Source: Dolomedes plantarius (taxonomy: Eukaryota > Arthropoda > Arachnida > Araneae > Dolomedidae). From it: 64,000 nucleotides of DNA. Within the stretch, counting starts at the first letter, position 1. The number at the start of each line of letters is the position of its first letter. Of the stretch, positions 43,223 through 46,583 are shown piece after piece. The notes under the pieces were generated by a model that saw only the letters and a program-made list of their open reading frames with translations, was not told the DNA's origin and made no database searches. Made by a program: the position numbers and the translations under genes. The stretch is from positions 101,384,132 to 101,448,131 of the forward strand of contig OU015496.1 of the NCBI GenBank assembly GCA_907164885.2. Reading direction: 5' to 3'.

Positions 43223-46123
43223 AAAAAATTCACTAATTCCTAAGTTATCAGTGAAGAACATTCATGAAAAATTGCAGCTTTAAAGAATGTGTTGTTTTTT
43301 ATATGCAAGGGTTGATCCAAGAAAAAGGTTTCAAGGGTAATAAAAAATTATTTATTAACAATAGACAGAAAATACAAATGGAAATTAAGAGGCATACTTG
43401 CCGATCATTTTTCCACATAATCACCAAATCTATTTAGGCATTTATCTGAATGCAGGACCAACTTGTTTAACCCAGCATGGTAGAAATCACGTTCCTGCTC
43501 ATTGAGCCAGTTCTCAGTAGCTGTTTCCACATCACTGTCTGAAGAGAACCTCATTCCAGATAAATGTTCCTTCAATTTCGGAAAAAGAAATAGTCACTGG
43601 GTGCCAAATCTGGGCTATATGGGGGGGTGGGGGTAGATCCAGACTTCCCACTTAAACTTTTGCAGCAATTCTTGAGTTTGGCGAGCAGTATGGGGCCGGG
43701 AATCCAAGTGAGACCACTTTTCTAAACATCTTGCCATTTCAATTGCTCTGACGTGTCTGCAAACTTACTCTACCTACCCACACAACCACTGCAAGACAAC
43801 TAGTGTCATCTGTCTACACTCTGGGGATAAAGTATTCCCTCCACAATAATTACTTTTCAAATGCGGATGTTTGTAACTTTTTTTTTTTTTTTTGGGGGGG
43901 GGGGGGTCCACCCTCGTACATAGGAATTTACTCATTTTTAACCAAACATTCTATTTTAGGGAAAATAATTGAACCAAACAACATCTAGTAAAAAGACTGC
44001 CGCCCACATGGTATAGTGGTTAGCATATGAGCTTCCATGCAGTGGGCTTGGGTTTAAATCCAGAGTAAGGCTTGATTATTAACATGTTGTCCCCTCATAG
44101 GGAGGGGCTGGCTCAACTAAATGGTGCTCCCGTAATAAAGTAGCCAACAAAACTTTGTGGTGAATAACTAAAGACAAATGTCTCATGACAAGTACCTCCA
44201 CATTAAAAATAAATAAATAAATTATTTTGATATTGCAAGTACAGTAAAACCTTGTTTATCCAGACTAACTAGGACCATAGGCAATCCGGATAATTGAAAA
44301 TCTGGATAATCTGAGTAATATGGGTAACAAAGCAAAACAAAATCCTTAACTAAGCAGACTTGATGTTTATTATGATAAAAAACTATGTTTTGTAACAAAA
44401 TTACATAGTATTGTTTACAAGACATTAAAAAATAACTTTTCACATTATTTCTTAGCAAAGAATTGGTAAGTCTAGTAAAGCTTTCTTAAACTCAACAAAA
44501 AGTGTTTTATTGCCATAATTTATTGTACAATCTACGCAGGAACTGAACATTAAATCAAATTAAAAAGTGAATATTTGGTGTACTTGTAGTTACATTCTTG
44601 CTATCATAATTAAAAATTATTATCCAATGTGAACATTAATTAAAAATGTCTACAAATCTGATTCGCAGACCCAGATAAACGAGGTTTTACTGTAGTTACT
44701 TTCTTGGTATGAAGCATATATGAAATGAAATTATTATAAACTGTTGATGCTACTATTGAAAATTATAATAACATTGATCCTGTTTAGAATCCGGTTGTAA
44801 AGGGCTTTGTTTTAAATGATTGTTAAACATTTCAATTACAACAGCAGATGACACTGTTTTTTAGGAGTACAAGCTTTTCTTTCTTTTTATCCATTTAATT
44901 CTTACTTATTTTTCTGATATATTAAAAGAAAGTAGACAAATGGGGGGGGGGGGCTCAATTTTCCATGGGTAATACACCATGTCAAACTATTAGGTTAAAA
45001 TTTTGGTTGAGTATTTTATGCCACTTACTGCAGATTATATGCAAGAAATTTATTTTAACCCTCAAACAGTACAGTGGTTTGAGACAAAATAGATGGTACG
45101 GTCGGGTCAGATCTGACCCAATCTCTCTTTTGATGAGGTTTTTGGTAGAAATAAGTACACAATAAGCATTTTTGTTGTATAATAACATTTATTGATAATT
45201 TTTTACATGAAATAAAACCCTTTTTTGTGGAAAAAATGATTATAATTTTGCTAAACAAAGAAAATATCTTTGGCATTTATATAAAATGTTATATATATTA
45301 GGTCTAATATGTAATTTAGTCTACATAGTTTTAGAAATTAGTGGAACCAACTTTCCGAGCATAAAAATGTAAAAAATAATATATACTGACATTTTTGGCC
45401 TTCAAAATCGAAATAAAAAATAAAAAATTGAAAAATGACTAGTGATCATGAATAATGTTTTTCAACAAAGACAAACATATTTATTTATTCCTATATCTAG
45501 TAGGGTGGTCTAGTAGGTCTATCTGGTATGGTTCCCTGTCAACTCGATCTCTTGCAATGAGAGGGGAGAGTACGGGAGGGGGAAGACACACCCTTGGGTC
45601 GGATCCGACCTCCACTGTATCGTTTGAGGGTTAATGTTGGACTGCAAAATATATCTTTTCAAAGACTATTATTAAGAATAAAATTCTATGTGGAAGGTAA
45701 TACTGATAGCATACATATTGAATTGAGTTAAAAATTTAATTTGCATTTTGTTCTAATTATTCAAAACGGATAATATCATCAGCAGCAGATTAATCATTCA
45801 TAGTTCTTGTTTACATCATTAAATTATTTTACTAGCAATACCTAACTGTATTTCAGATTTTTATCCTACCTTATTAATATTTCATAAACTCAGGGCTGTA
45901 TTCAAAGATGCATTTTATACATAATTGAACAACACTTTCATCTATCATACTTTTATTTTTTATTTAGTGAGAATCCTTCAGTGTGTAAATATAATCTGAT
46001 TTTTGATTCTTTCTTTCCTTCAGATTAGATAAAGTTTCCAGATCTAAATTCAGTTGTTCATCTACCTCTACTGAAACCGATGATGATATTGAAGACTGTG
46101 ATGAGGATTCGCAATTTATGTGA
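129..46123 (+). CDS. AGTPBP1: Cytosolic carboxypeptidase 1 (CCP1), 23 coding exons
   Basis: Zinc metallopeptidase of the M14 family that shortens glutamate side chains and C-terminal glutamates, chiefly on tubulin, in the cytosol. Joining 23 exons (149-285, 11210-11277, 11366-11435, 12658-12798, 13624-13755, 14442-14564, 15942-16097, 17591-17818, 18200-18276, 19837-19938, 21465-22048, 24079-24207, 27694-27772, 27877-28033, 28503-28735, 30858-30984, 31079-31150, 32336-32438, 34868-34997, 37262-37378, 40557-40733, 42588-42727, 46024-46123) keeps one frame throughout. Counting from ATG 129 the product is about 1,133 residues, near the usual 1.1-1.2 kb-residue size of animal CCP1. Order: helical ARM/HEAT-like N-terminus (1-360), polar linker (360-650), CCP N-domain (656-850), M14 catalytic domain (855-1101), acidic tail. 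Visible motifs: HPGE zinc motif 867-870, DLNRQW 922-927, HGH 962-964, catalytic-type Glu1042 in SYTLE. The N-terminal repeat half separates it from the shorter CCP2-CCP6 paralogues. The start is uncertain: ATG 114 or 129, or an upstream exon joined at 149. Confidence 0.9.
149..285 (+). CDS. AGTPBP1: CCP1 exon 1 (first visible coding exon)
   Basis: Encodes about residues 7-53, an amphipathic helical stretch with SLEKLVNL and [14 protein letters not shown] that aligns in style with the start of animal CCP1. The donor is AAG|GTGAG. A possible acceptor AG at 147-148 would join an upstream exon outside the window. Alternatively translation starts at ATG 129 (or 114, just after an in-frame TGA at 111). 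The polypyrimidine tract before 149 is weak, so both readings stay open. Confidence 0.75.
286..660 (+). other. CCP1 intron 1, proximal part
   Basis: AT-rich intron with a run of TTTAT/TTTG simple repeats at about 361-450. I see no gene or recognisable element before the mariner-like insertion at 661. Confidence 0.6.
661..1633 (+). mobile_element. Mariner-like element, internal deletion derivative
   Basis: About 973 bp with terminal inverted repeats: left end CAGAGTGTTTCAAAAAGAAT, right end the near-complement ending GAAACACCCTG, flanked by TA at 659-660 and 1634-1635. An open frame at 775-1119 joins a transposase N-terminal part ([20 protein letters not shown], a helix-turn-helix type start) straight to a C-terminal part ([20 protein letters not shown]...HNEHL). 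The catalytic core is therefore deleted and the copy is non-autonomous. A truncated relative in opposite orientation lies at 39755-40165. Confidence 0.85.
775..1119 (+). pseudogene. Internally deleted mariner-type transposase ORF
   Basis: 114-codon open frame inside the element at 661-1633. Residues from about 19 to 45 resemble the N-terminus of a mariner-type transposase; the last 40 residues resemble its C-terminus ([17 protein letters not shown]...HIEHL type). No catalytic Asp motif is present, so this is a fused remnant, not an enzyme. The start codon is probably the internal ATG of MANAQQ at 832. Confidence 0.7.
2155..2600. repeat. Two diverged direct repeats of about 130 bp
   Basis: The stretch about 2162-2285 and the stretch about 2475-2588 share long blocks such as AAGCAAAGATATACAT/AAGCAAAAATATACAT and TAGGTTTCG(A/C)...CTTGTT, with many substitutions. 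They are 313 bp apart in the same orientation, in intron 1. The family is not recognised. Short open frames across it are not supported as genes. Confidence 0.55.
2601..4754. other. CCP1 intron 1, no recognised gene
   Basis: AT-rich sequence with A/T homopolymer runs (2660-2730, 3890-4200). A segment at about 3080-3140 shares CTACGGTCATTTTTTGCTAC with the complement of 36458-36477, so it is part of a dispersed repeat. Nothing coding is supported. Confidence 0.5.
4755..4937 (+). pseudogene. Possible BED-type zinc-finger remnant
   Basis: A 60-codon frame starts with [20 protein letters not shown], which has the Cys-x2-Cys ... His spacing seen in BED fingers of hAT-type transposases. No transposase follows; the 444-bp tandem array begins 24 bp after its stop. 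Weak evidence: it could be chance. Confidence 0.3.
4961..6277. repeat. Tandem array, three 444-bp units
   Basis: Units start with GAGGTCGCACACAGGAAAAC at 4961, 5405 and 5849, a period of exactly 444 bp. The third unit stops after about 429 bp, at GCGGCAGGC. By eye the units are identical. Each has an inverted repeat (ATGTGACATCGTAGAAACTG against CAGTTTCCACGATGTCACAT, 7-nt loop) plus several GAAACT/AGTTTC palindromes. No open frame crosses a unit. The array could be a satellite seed, a tandemly duplicated foldback element, or partly an assembly effect. Confidence 0.9.
6310..6369. repeat. T39 followed by G21 homopolymer junction
   Basis: An uninterrupted run of 39 T (6310-6348) passes directly into 21 G (6349-6369). 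The 73-codon frame through it is an artefact of the homopolymers. The tract lies 32 bp after the 444-bp array and may be the end of the same insertion. The G run could form a quadruplex. Confidence 0.9.
6370..8747. other. CCP1 intron 1, no recognised gene
   Basis: AT-rich intron sequence. The open frames at 7994-8212 and 8429-8617 are hydrophobic AT-driven readings with no family resemblance. I see no element ends here. Confidence 0.5.
8748..10008 (-). mobile_element. Tc1-like transposon, decayed copy
   Basis: About 1.26 kb with inverted termini: left CAGATGGTGGACAAAATAAT, right the near-complement ending TTATTTTGTACTCCATCTG. It is flanked by TA at 8746-8747 and 10009-10010. It carries a minus-strand transposase broken by a frameshift (next entry). 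It sits in CCP1 intron 1 in antisense orientation. Confidence 0.93.
8894..9794 (-). pseudogene. Tc1 transposase, frameshifted, second catalytic Asp lost
   Basis: The N-terminal part (9794 down to about 9110) has paired HTH domains ([32 protein letters not shown]) and the first catalytic motif VIWSDESSF. The frame then breaks. The other frame resumes with [16 protein letters not shown] and ends with the glutamate motif [11 protein letters not shown]. At the break, the codons that in Tc1 enzymes hold the second Asp (QDDNAPIHT type) are missing, so the copy is inactive even apart from the frameshift. About 340 residues are expected in the family. Confidence 0.9.
10011..11209. other. CCP1 intron 1, distal part
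   Basis: AT-rich intron, with a T run at 10287-10306 and a TTTAT-rich tract at 11170-11208 that serves as the polypyrimidine tract of exon 2. No gene or element is recognised. Confidence 0.55.
11210..11277 (+). CDS. AGTPBP1: CCP1 exon 2
   Basis: Residues 53-75 ([20 protein letters not shown] region). Acceptor TTTTTTTAG, donor GAA|GTAAGT. It enters with two bases of a split codon and ends in phase 0. The intron before it is about 10.9 kb, the largest in the gene. Confidence 0.88.
11366..11435 (+). CDS. AGTPBP1: CCP1 exon 3
   Basis: Residues 76-99 ([19 protein letters not shown]). Acceptor TTTTCTCAG, donor CAG|GTATTG. It continues the helical-repeat N-terminal half. The intron before it is only 88 bp. 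Confidence 0.88.
12658..12798 (+). CDS. AGTPBP1: CCP1 exon 4
   Basis: Residues 99-146, with the helix-rich segment [20 protein letters not shown]. Acceptor ACTTTAG, donor AAG|GTAATT. Reading enters through a split Gly codon completed from exon 3. Confidence 0.88.
13358..13432. repeat. (CA)n(TA)n microsatellite
   Basis: CA repeats pass into a TA run in intron 4. The frames on both strands (13296-13559, 13337-13672) are caused by the dinucleotide repeat. Confidence 0.97.
13624..13755 (+). CDS. AGTPBP1: CCP1 exon 5
   Basis: Residues 146-190. It contains [17 protein letters not shown], which closely resembles the conserved DKKFGVKAR block of animal CCP1 and is the strongest orthology signal in the N-terminal half. 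Acceptor TTTCAG, donor GTT|GTAAGT. Confidence 0.92.
14442..14564 (+). CDS. AGTPBP1: CCP1 exon 6
   Basis: Residues 190-231 ([20 protein letters not shown] and the following ARM-like helices). Acceptor TTTTCTAG, donor CAA|GTATGT. Confidence 0.9.
14565..15941 (+). other. CCP1 intron 6
   Basis: AT-rich intron. A short (ATT)n run lies at 14949-14985. The frames at 14611-14925 (minus) and 15278-15472 (plus) are low-complexity hydrophobic readings without family resemblance. Confidence 0.6.
15942..16097 (+). CDS. AGTPBP1: CCP1 exon 7
   Basis: Residues 231-283 ([18 protein letters not shown], then [18 protein letters not shown]), typical ARM/HEAT-like helix pairs. Acceptor TATTTTAG, donor TAA|GTAAGT. 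The next intron carries a LINE fragment and a nested MITE. Confidence 0.9.
16388..17490 (+). pseudogene. Non-LTR retrotransposon 3' end, RNase H domain, split by a MITE
   Basis: A 5'-truncated LINE tail in intron 7. Translation reads WIPVYTD up to 16419, then, after a 190-bp [24 protein letters not shown]. It includes [10 protein letters not shown] (catalytic Glu region), [11 protein letters not shown] (second Asp) and, after a frameshift near 16900, [14 protein letters not shown] (final His/Asp block). YTD...DGELE...LSD is the RNase H pattern. After the stop at about 17354 a T-rich 3' tail ends in an A run at about 17481-17491. Inactive. Confidence 0.8.
16420..16609. mobile_element. hAT-like MITE with 8-bp target duplication
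   Basis: 190 bp starting CAGTGGTGCACCCAGG and ending CCTGGGTGCGCCACTG, inverted to each other. ATACAGAC is repeated exactly on both sides (16412-16419 and 16610-16617). An 8-bp duplication with CA(G)...TG ends is typical of hAT. It carries C-runs and no coding sequence. Confidence 0.92.
17591..17818 (+). CDS. AGTPBP1: CCP1 exon 8
   Basis: Residues 283-359. [19 protein letters not shown] and [18 protein letters not shown] match the CCP1 block that ends the helical N-terminal region (human-type LGRKAFIDANG ... MRKCFPKNRLP). Acceptor TTTTCCAG, donor CAG|GTAAAA. Confidence 0.92.
18200..18276 (+). CDS. AGTPBP1: CCP1 exon 9
   Basis: Residues 359-384, a Ser/Asp/Glu-rich linker ([18 protein letters not shown]). 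Acceptor ATTTTTAG, donor GAG|GTATGA. It is assigned by position, splice sites and phase rather than by conservation. Confidence 0.82.
18579..18971. mobile_element. Pogo/Tigger-like MITE
   Basis: About 393 bp in intron 9. The left end CGATAAAATCTTGAGTATAA and the right-end complement CCGTAAAATCTTGACTATAA form inverted repeats, each next to TA (18577-18578, 18972-18973). Internal direct and inverted copies of GTGCATATTATA occur. No coding sequence. Confidence 0.82.
19603..19638. repeat. (TA)n(TG)n microsatellite
   Basis: Alternating AT passing into GT and ending TACGTACG, in intron 9. Confidence 0.95.
19837..19938 (+). CDS. AGTPBP1: CCP1 exon 10
   Basis: Residues 385-418, polar linker ([19 protein letters not shown]). 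Acceptor TTTACAG, donor AGA|GTAAGT, both phase 0. Low conservation is expected here. Confidence 0.82.
21087..21258. mobile_element. hAT-like MITE
   Basis: 172 bp with ends CAGTGGCATAAC and CTACACTACTG. The flanks ATGTTAGA and ATTTTTGA may be an eroded 8-bp duplication (two mismatches). It shares the ends and the internal GTGCC/GGCGC style of the element at 25147-25324. The short frames across it are not genes. Confidence 0.72.
21465..22048 (+). CDS. AGTPBP1: CCP1 exon 11 (long linker exon)
   Basis: Residues 419-613, the largest exon: a Lys/Ser-rich disordered linker, then [12 protein letters not shown] near the end, which matches the conserved VAYPDYFGH region just before the CCP N-domain. 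Acceptor TTTATAG, donor GCG|GTAAGG. It has 584 bp of open frame, giving good coding support. Confidence 0.9.
22143..22608. mobile_element. hAT-like MITE, 466 bp
   Basis: Ends CAGGGCCCGATTT and AAATCAGGTCCTG are inverted repeats. The flanks TGTATATG (22135-22142) and TGCATATG (22609-22616) form an 8-bp target duplication with one mismatch. It lies in intron 11 and overlaps two chance open frames. Confidence 0.85.
22609..24078 (+). repeat. Intron 11 remainder with a 192-bp tandem duplication
   Basis: 23054-23245 and 23246-23437 are two diverged head-to-tail copies. Both start GCATTACT(A/G)CAAATAATTTA and contain ATGCTGATTGCTTAAAT and ATCATAGGTATA. The rest is plain AT-rich intron with no gene. 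Confidence 0.8.
24079..24207 (+). CDS. AGTPBP1: CCP1 exon 12
   Basis: Residues 613-656 ([28 protein letters not shown]). Acceptor TTTTTAAG, donor AAG|GTAATT. The acceptor is slightly unusual (AAG), but the frame joins correctly on both sides. Confidence 0.83.
24881..26050 (+). pseudogene. Tc1 transposase, interrupted and with premature stop
   Basis: Begins [20 protein letters not shown] with HTH segments ([20 protein letters not shown]), then frameshifts. After the MITE the frame from 25471 carries [10 protein letters not shown] (first Asp), [15 protein letters not shown] (second Asp) and [15 protein letters not shown] (Glu). The Asp-Glu spacing fits DD34E. A TGA directly follows DALG at 25927, where relatives continue with Arg. 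The catalytic residues are present, but insertion, frameshift and stop make it a pseudogene. Confidence 0.9.
25147..25324. mobile_element. hAT-like MITE nested in Tc1 transposase
   Basis: 178 bp with ends CAGTGACGTAGCGAG and CACTACGCCATTG. TCAGATCC is repeated exactly at 25139-25146 and 25325-25332, an 8-bp target duplication. The interior has GGCGCC and GGGGCCC blocks but no coding sequence. Confidence 0.93.
26147..26199. repeat. (TA)n microsatellite
   Basis: A long TA run immediately beside the Tc1 right end. The element probably inserted at a TA of this run, or the run expanded from its target site. Confidence 0.95.
26200..27693 (+). other. CCP1 intron 12, distal part
   Basis: AT-rich intron with a short (TA)n at 26672-26690. 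No gene or further element is recognised. Confidence 0.5.
27694..27772 (+). CDS. AGTPBP1: CCP1 exon 13
   Basis: Residues 656-682. [16 protein letters not shown] is the hallmark [10 protein letters not shown] block that opens the CCP N-domain in all CCP1-type enzymes. Acceptor TTCATAG, donor TGG|GTAAGT. Confidence 0.95.
27877..28033 (+). CDS. AGTPBP1: CCP1 exon 14
   Basis: Residues 683-735. [20 protein letters not shown] and [11 protein letters not shown] with FNIINMEKS are the conserved CCP N-domain beta-strands. Acceptor TGTTTAG, donor ATG|GTATGT. Confidence 0.95.
28503..28735 (+). CDS. AGTPBP1: CCP1 exon 15
   Basis: Residues 735-812. [36 protein letters not shown] and [11 protein letters not shown] are classic CCP N-domain motifs ([10 protein letters not shown]). 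Acceptor TTTCAG, donor CAG|GTTTGT. Confidence 0.95.
28800..29560. repeat. Unclassified dispersed repeat in intron 15
   Basis: Begins ACTAGCTGAATACCCGTGCT and ends with a (TCAG)n run at 29513-29533, then ACGGAACTGTTTTATATTTA. This beginning and ending recur in many animal interspersed repeats, but I cannot assign a class. An internal direct repeat ATTCAAATTAAATACAATGG occurs at 28837 and 28941. No coding sequence. Confidence 0.5.
30281..30643. mobile_element. hAT-like MITE, 363 bp
   Basis: Ends CAGTGGTTCCCAAC and GTTTAGAACCACTA are inverted repeats. ATTTAGAG is duplicated exactly at 30273-30280 and 30644-30651. It contains GGACCACCACC and a G-rich centre, in intron 15. Confidence 0.92.
30611..30822. 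repeat. Tandem duplication of a MITE end plus flank
   Basis: About 92 bp beginning GAGGCTCTCGCAGACCACCA at 30611 recurs at 30731 with one or two changes. The copy includes the MITE right end, its target duplication and the host flank. The duplication therefore came after the MITE insertion. Confidence 0.88.
30858..30984 (+). CDS. AGTPBP1: CCP1 exon 16
   Basis: Residues 813-855. [20 protein letters not shown] with LTITAKP matches the LCETLSGN...LTIT motif at the entry of the M14 domain. Acceptor CTTCTAG, donor ACC|GTAAGT. Confidence 0.94.
31079..31150 (+). CDS. AGTPBP1: CCP1 exon 17 (zinc motif HPGE)
   Basis: Residues 855-879. [20 protein letters not shown] carries His867 and Glu870, the HxxE zinc ligands of M14 peptidases. 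Acceptor AATTTTAG, donor AAG|GTATGT. One of the most diagnostic exons. Confidence 0.96.
31480..31759. mobile_element. hAT-like MITE with internal (TA)n and T/G tracts
   Basis: 280 bp with ends CAGTGGTGGCTCCAGG and GAGCCGCCCTTG. The flanks AATCTCTC and ATTCTCTC form an 8-bp duplication with one mismatch. It holds a T15G9-type junction, a (TA)n run (31555-31601) and a second T/G/C homopolymer block. A related sequence in inverse orientation lies at 41687. The 116-codon frame through it is not a gene. Confidence 0.88.
31768..32335 (+). other. CCP1 intron 17, distal part
   Basis: AT-rich intron without any recognisable gene or element end. Confidence 0.5.
32336..32438 (+). CDS. AGTPBP1: CCP1 exon 18
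   Basis: Residues 879-913. [20 protein letters not shown] is near invariant among CCPs ([13 protein letters not shown]). Acceptor GGATAG, donor ATG|GTAAAT. Confidence 0.96.
32439..34867 (+). other. CCP1 intron 18
   Basis: 2.4-kb intron. A GC-richer patch at 33190-33300 (GCGGGGGGTATGGGG) and the tandem pair at 33361-33716 suggest an old insertion of unknown type. Frames at 32478-32663 and 33868-34071 (minus) have no family resemblance. Confidence 0.5.
33361..33716. repeat. 178-bp tandem duplication, two copies
   Basis: 33361-33538 and 33539-33716 are head-to-tail copies, both beginning AATATTGACTTTTTCATCTT and ending near CACAGTTTTTCAAGA, with scattered substitutions of roughly 5-10% by eye. 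They lie in intron 18. Confidence 0.9.
34868..34997 (+). CDS. AGTPBP1: CCP1 exon 19 (DLNRQW substrate motif)
   Basis: Residues 913-956. [15 protein letters not shown] includes the Asn-Arg pair that binds the substrate carboxylate in M14 enzymes, followed by [16 protein letters not shown]. Acceptor ATTATAG, donor CAA|GTAAGT. Residue 913 is Cys where many homologues have Asn. Confidence 0.96.
34998..35184 (+). other. CCP1 intron 19, proximal part
   Basis: Plain AT-rich intron before the SINE. Confidence 0.5.
35195..35537 (+). mobile_element. tRNA-derived SINE
   Basis: About 343 bp with pol III promoter-like boxes: A-box-like TGGCAAAGGCGTTGAG near 35204 and B-box GGTTCGATACC near 35240. It ends in an (AATA)n tail. 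TCTAAATAAT is duplicated on both sides (35185-35194, 35538-35547), consistent with target-primed insertion. In intron 19. Confidence 0.85.
35548..37261 (+). other. CCP1 intron 19, distal part
   Basis: Mostly AT-rich. About 36030-36200 contains GAGGGTTTGAGTCCCG, a B-box-like motif, and may be an old SINE fragment. About 36430-36515 is related, in opposite orientation, to 3070-3140 (CTACGGTCATTTTTTGCTAC), with a (CCAA)n run. No gene. Confidence 0.5.
37262..37378 (+). CDS. AGTPBP1: CCP1 exon 20 (HGH zinc motif)
   Basis: Residues 957-995. [20 protein letters not shown] carries the third zinc-ligand histidine in the DFHGHS block (CCP consensus DYHGHS). Acceptor CATTTAG, donor AAG|GTAAGT. Confidence 0.96.
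37379..38560 (+). other. CCP1 intron 20, proximal part
   Basis: Contains a perfect 13-bp hairpin (ATAACTCATATTT and its complement at about 37421-37456). The frames at 37698-37886 and 37786-38043 are opposite-strand shadows with no family resemblance. Confidence 0.45.
38757..39236. repeat. Dispersed repeat, copy 1 (split by a MITE)
   Basis: Shares blocks with 40981-41194: AACAGAAAAGTACCAA, GATAAGTAATCCT(A/G)CGTTAATA and GTAGTTTCGTTAGAAGAGAC. Near its left side TTAACATAGGATTA is the rough complement of its right-side TAATCCTGCGTTAA, suggesting inverted ends. Class unresolved. Confidence 0.72.
38952..39107. mobile_element. Pogo/Tigger-like MITE, 156 bp
   Basis: The left end CAGTGGAATCTCGATCGATC and the right end AGATCGAGATTCCACTG are inverted repeats, flanked by TA at 38950-38951 and 39108-39109. 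The short frame 38888-39082 crosses it by chance. It is the innermost of three nested insertions. Confidence 0.9.
39755..40165 (-). mobile_element. Truncated copy of the 661-1633 mariner-like element
   Basis: In reverse orientation this matches about 1103-1510 of the element near the window start: GTGCAGCCATCTATCGGCCG here against its complement at about 1318-1340, and the TAACTTCCAATTAACTT block. The coding part and both inverted ends are missing. In intron 20. Confidence 0.82.
40557..40733 (+). CDS. AGTPBP1: CCP1 exon 21 (catalytic Glu)
   Basis: Residues 996-1054. [20 protein letters not shown], then [10 protein letters not shown] and [16 protein letters not shown]. Glu1042 sits where CCPs have the catalytic Glu (SYTME). 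Acceptor TTTACAG, donor GCT|GTAAAG. Confidence 0.96.
40774..41580. mobile_element. MITE-like element with ACCC(A/T)AGTAGCACAA ends
   Basis: The left end TACCCTAGTAGCACAAC and the complement of the right end TAACCCAAGTAGCACAAG are inverted repeats, about 807 bp apart, in intron 21. It hosts the dispersed repeat at 40981-41194. Interior blocks GATGTCA/TGACATC recur. The superfamily is not assigned. Confidence 0.68.
40981..41194. repeat. Dispersed repeat, copy 2
   Basis: Related to 38757-39236 without its MITE (shared AACAGAAAAGTACCAAAATGC-type block and AGTAATCCTACGTTAATAAC). TTAATGTAGGATTAC on the left is the near-complement of GTAATCCTACGTTAA on the right. Confidence 0.7.
41687..41885. mobile_element. 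hAT-like MITE fragment, inverse relative of 31480
   Basis: Starts CAATGGTGGCTCCAGGGG and contains GGGGCAATTGCCCC, then AAAATGAGAGGATGTTTATT, the complement of the interior of the element at 31480-31759. The other terminus is not evident, so it is probably truncated. Confidence 0.72.
41886..42587 (+). other. CCP1 intron 21, distal part
   Basis: AT-rich intron with a (TA)n microsatellite at about 42255-42291. No gene. Confidence 0.6.
42588..42727 (+). CDS. AGTPBP1: CCP1 exon 22
   Basis: Residues 1055-1101. [20 protein letters not shown] corresponds to the GLQIGTRELEEMGAKFC helix that closes the M14 domain. Acceptor CTCATAG, donor AAG|GTATCA. Confidence 0.93.
42728..43307 (+). other. CCP1 intron 22, proximal part
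   Basis: Plain AT-rich intron with an (ATT)n run at 43197-43222. No gene or element end. Confidence 0.55.
43308..43810 (-). pseudogene. Mariner transposase C-terminal remnant
   Basis: Minus-strand translation gives [19 protein letters not shown], then, after a frame change, a segment with [20 protein letters not shown] and [20 protein letters not shown], ending [12 protein letters not shown] near 43410. This is the usual C-terminal part of mariner transposases, downstream of the second catalytic Asp. The N-terminal half is absent. 43308-43345 may be the 3' terminal sequence of the element. Confidence 0.85.
43879..43910. repeat. T20G12-type homopolymer junction
   Basis: A run of T followed directly by G, as at 6310 and within the 31480 MITE. 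The frame 43803-43988 through it is artefactual. Confidence 0.85.
44000..44222 (+). mobile_element. tRNA-derived SINE
   Basis: The head resembles a tRNA gene: A-box-like TGGTATAGTGGTTAGCATA and B-box-like GGTTTAAATCC. A body and an (AATA)n tail follow. It cannot fold as a full tRNA because the acceptor-stem complement is missing. In intron 22, and distinct from the SINE at 35195. Confidence 0.82.
44242..44692. mobile_element. Tigger/pogo-like MITE, 451 bp
   Basis: The left end CAGTAAAACCTTGTTTATCC and the right end AGATAAACGAGGTTTTACTG are inverted repeats, flanked by TA (44240-44241, 44693-44694). The CAGTAAAACCTCG-type end is characteristic of Tigger/pogo elements. No transposase. Confidence 0.92.
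45059..45630. mobile_element. piggyBac-type non-autonomous element
   Basis: 572 bp between TTAA at 45055-45058 and 45631-45634. Ends CCCTCAAACAGTACAGTGG and CCACTGTATCGTTTGAGGG are inverted repeats. Inside each end is a perfect palindrome: GGGTCAGATCTGACCC (45104-45119) and GGTCGGATCCGACC (45597-45610). TTAA duplications and CCCT ends identify piggyBac type. The small frames inside are not supported as genes. Confidence 0.9.
46024..46123 (+). CDS. AGTPBP1: CCP1 exon 23, C-terminus and stop
   Basis: Residues 1101-1133, a Ser/Thr then acidic tail ([16 protein letters not shown]) ending in TGA at 46121-46123. Acceptor CCTTCAG; a split Arg codon joins exon 22. Acidic tails are typical of CCP1. 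Confidence 0.88.
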
Positions 46124-46260
46124 TAATTATTTGTTGTAAAAGACATTATTTTATGTTTATGTTGGATTGTGAGATATATTGATTGAAATTGTTTATAATT
46201 TTATCATTGCTGGTCAAGTGTATCTTTTATTCCAGTCATTTATTTCATGTTGTAAATAAA
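46124..46260 (+). terminator. AGTPBP1: CCP1 3' UTR with AATAAA poly(A) signal
   Basis: Short AT-rich 3' UTR after the stop. AATAAA lies at 46255-46260, followed by a T-rich downstream stretch with TTTTGTT, as expected for a polyadenylation site. No second signal is closer to the stop. Confidence 0.65.
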
Positions 46261-46581
46261 TTTTTTTGTTCATTTTGTTCTGATACTGTCTTATATTTTC
46301 ATTTCATATATTCACAGTTTTTTGGGTTTTTTTTTTAACAAAAATAGTTTTTTTTTTTTAGTTTATCCTCAATGCTTTTAACATAAATACACAAAATAGT
46401 ATACGAAAAAATAACATATAATAAATAGAAAAGTACTGGAGGAACAGGCAATTGAAAATAGAGCAACAAATCACATTTCACTTTATCAGTTTTCTGTTAA
46501 GTTTAAAAGGGTCTTATAGACTATCTAAATGGAGTTAATGGTTTATGTCTGAGAGAGTTTTATAAGAGTGAGGTTCAATTA
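46261..46581. other. Gap between CCP1 3' end and first Tc1 fragment
   Basis: AT-rich sequence with two T runs (46318-46360). I see no gene or element end. Confidence 0.6.
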
Positions 46582-46583
46582 TA

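Noticed and set aside
44001..44070. Possible tRNA gene
   Set aside because: A- and B-box-like motifs are present, but the acceptor stem does not close and an (AATA)n tail follows; this is a tRNA-derived SINE.
44965..45276. Three short frames around 45000-45280
   Set aside because: They cross the end of the TTAA-bounded MITE and have no coding support.
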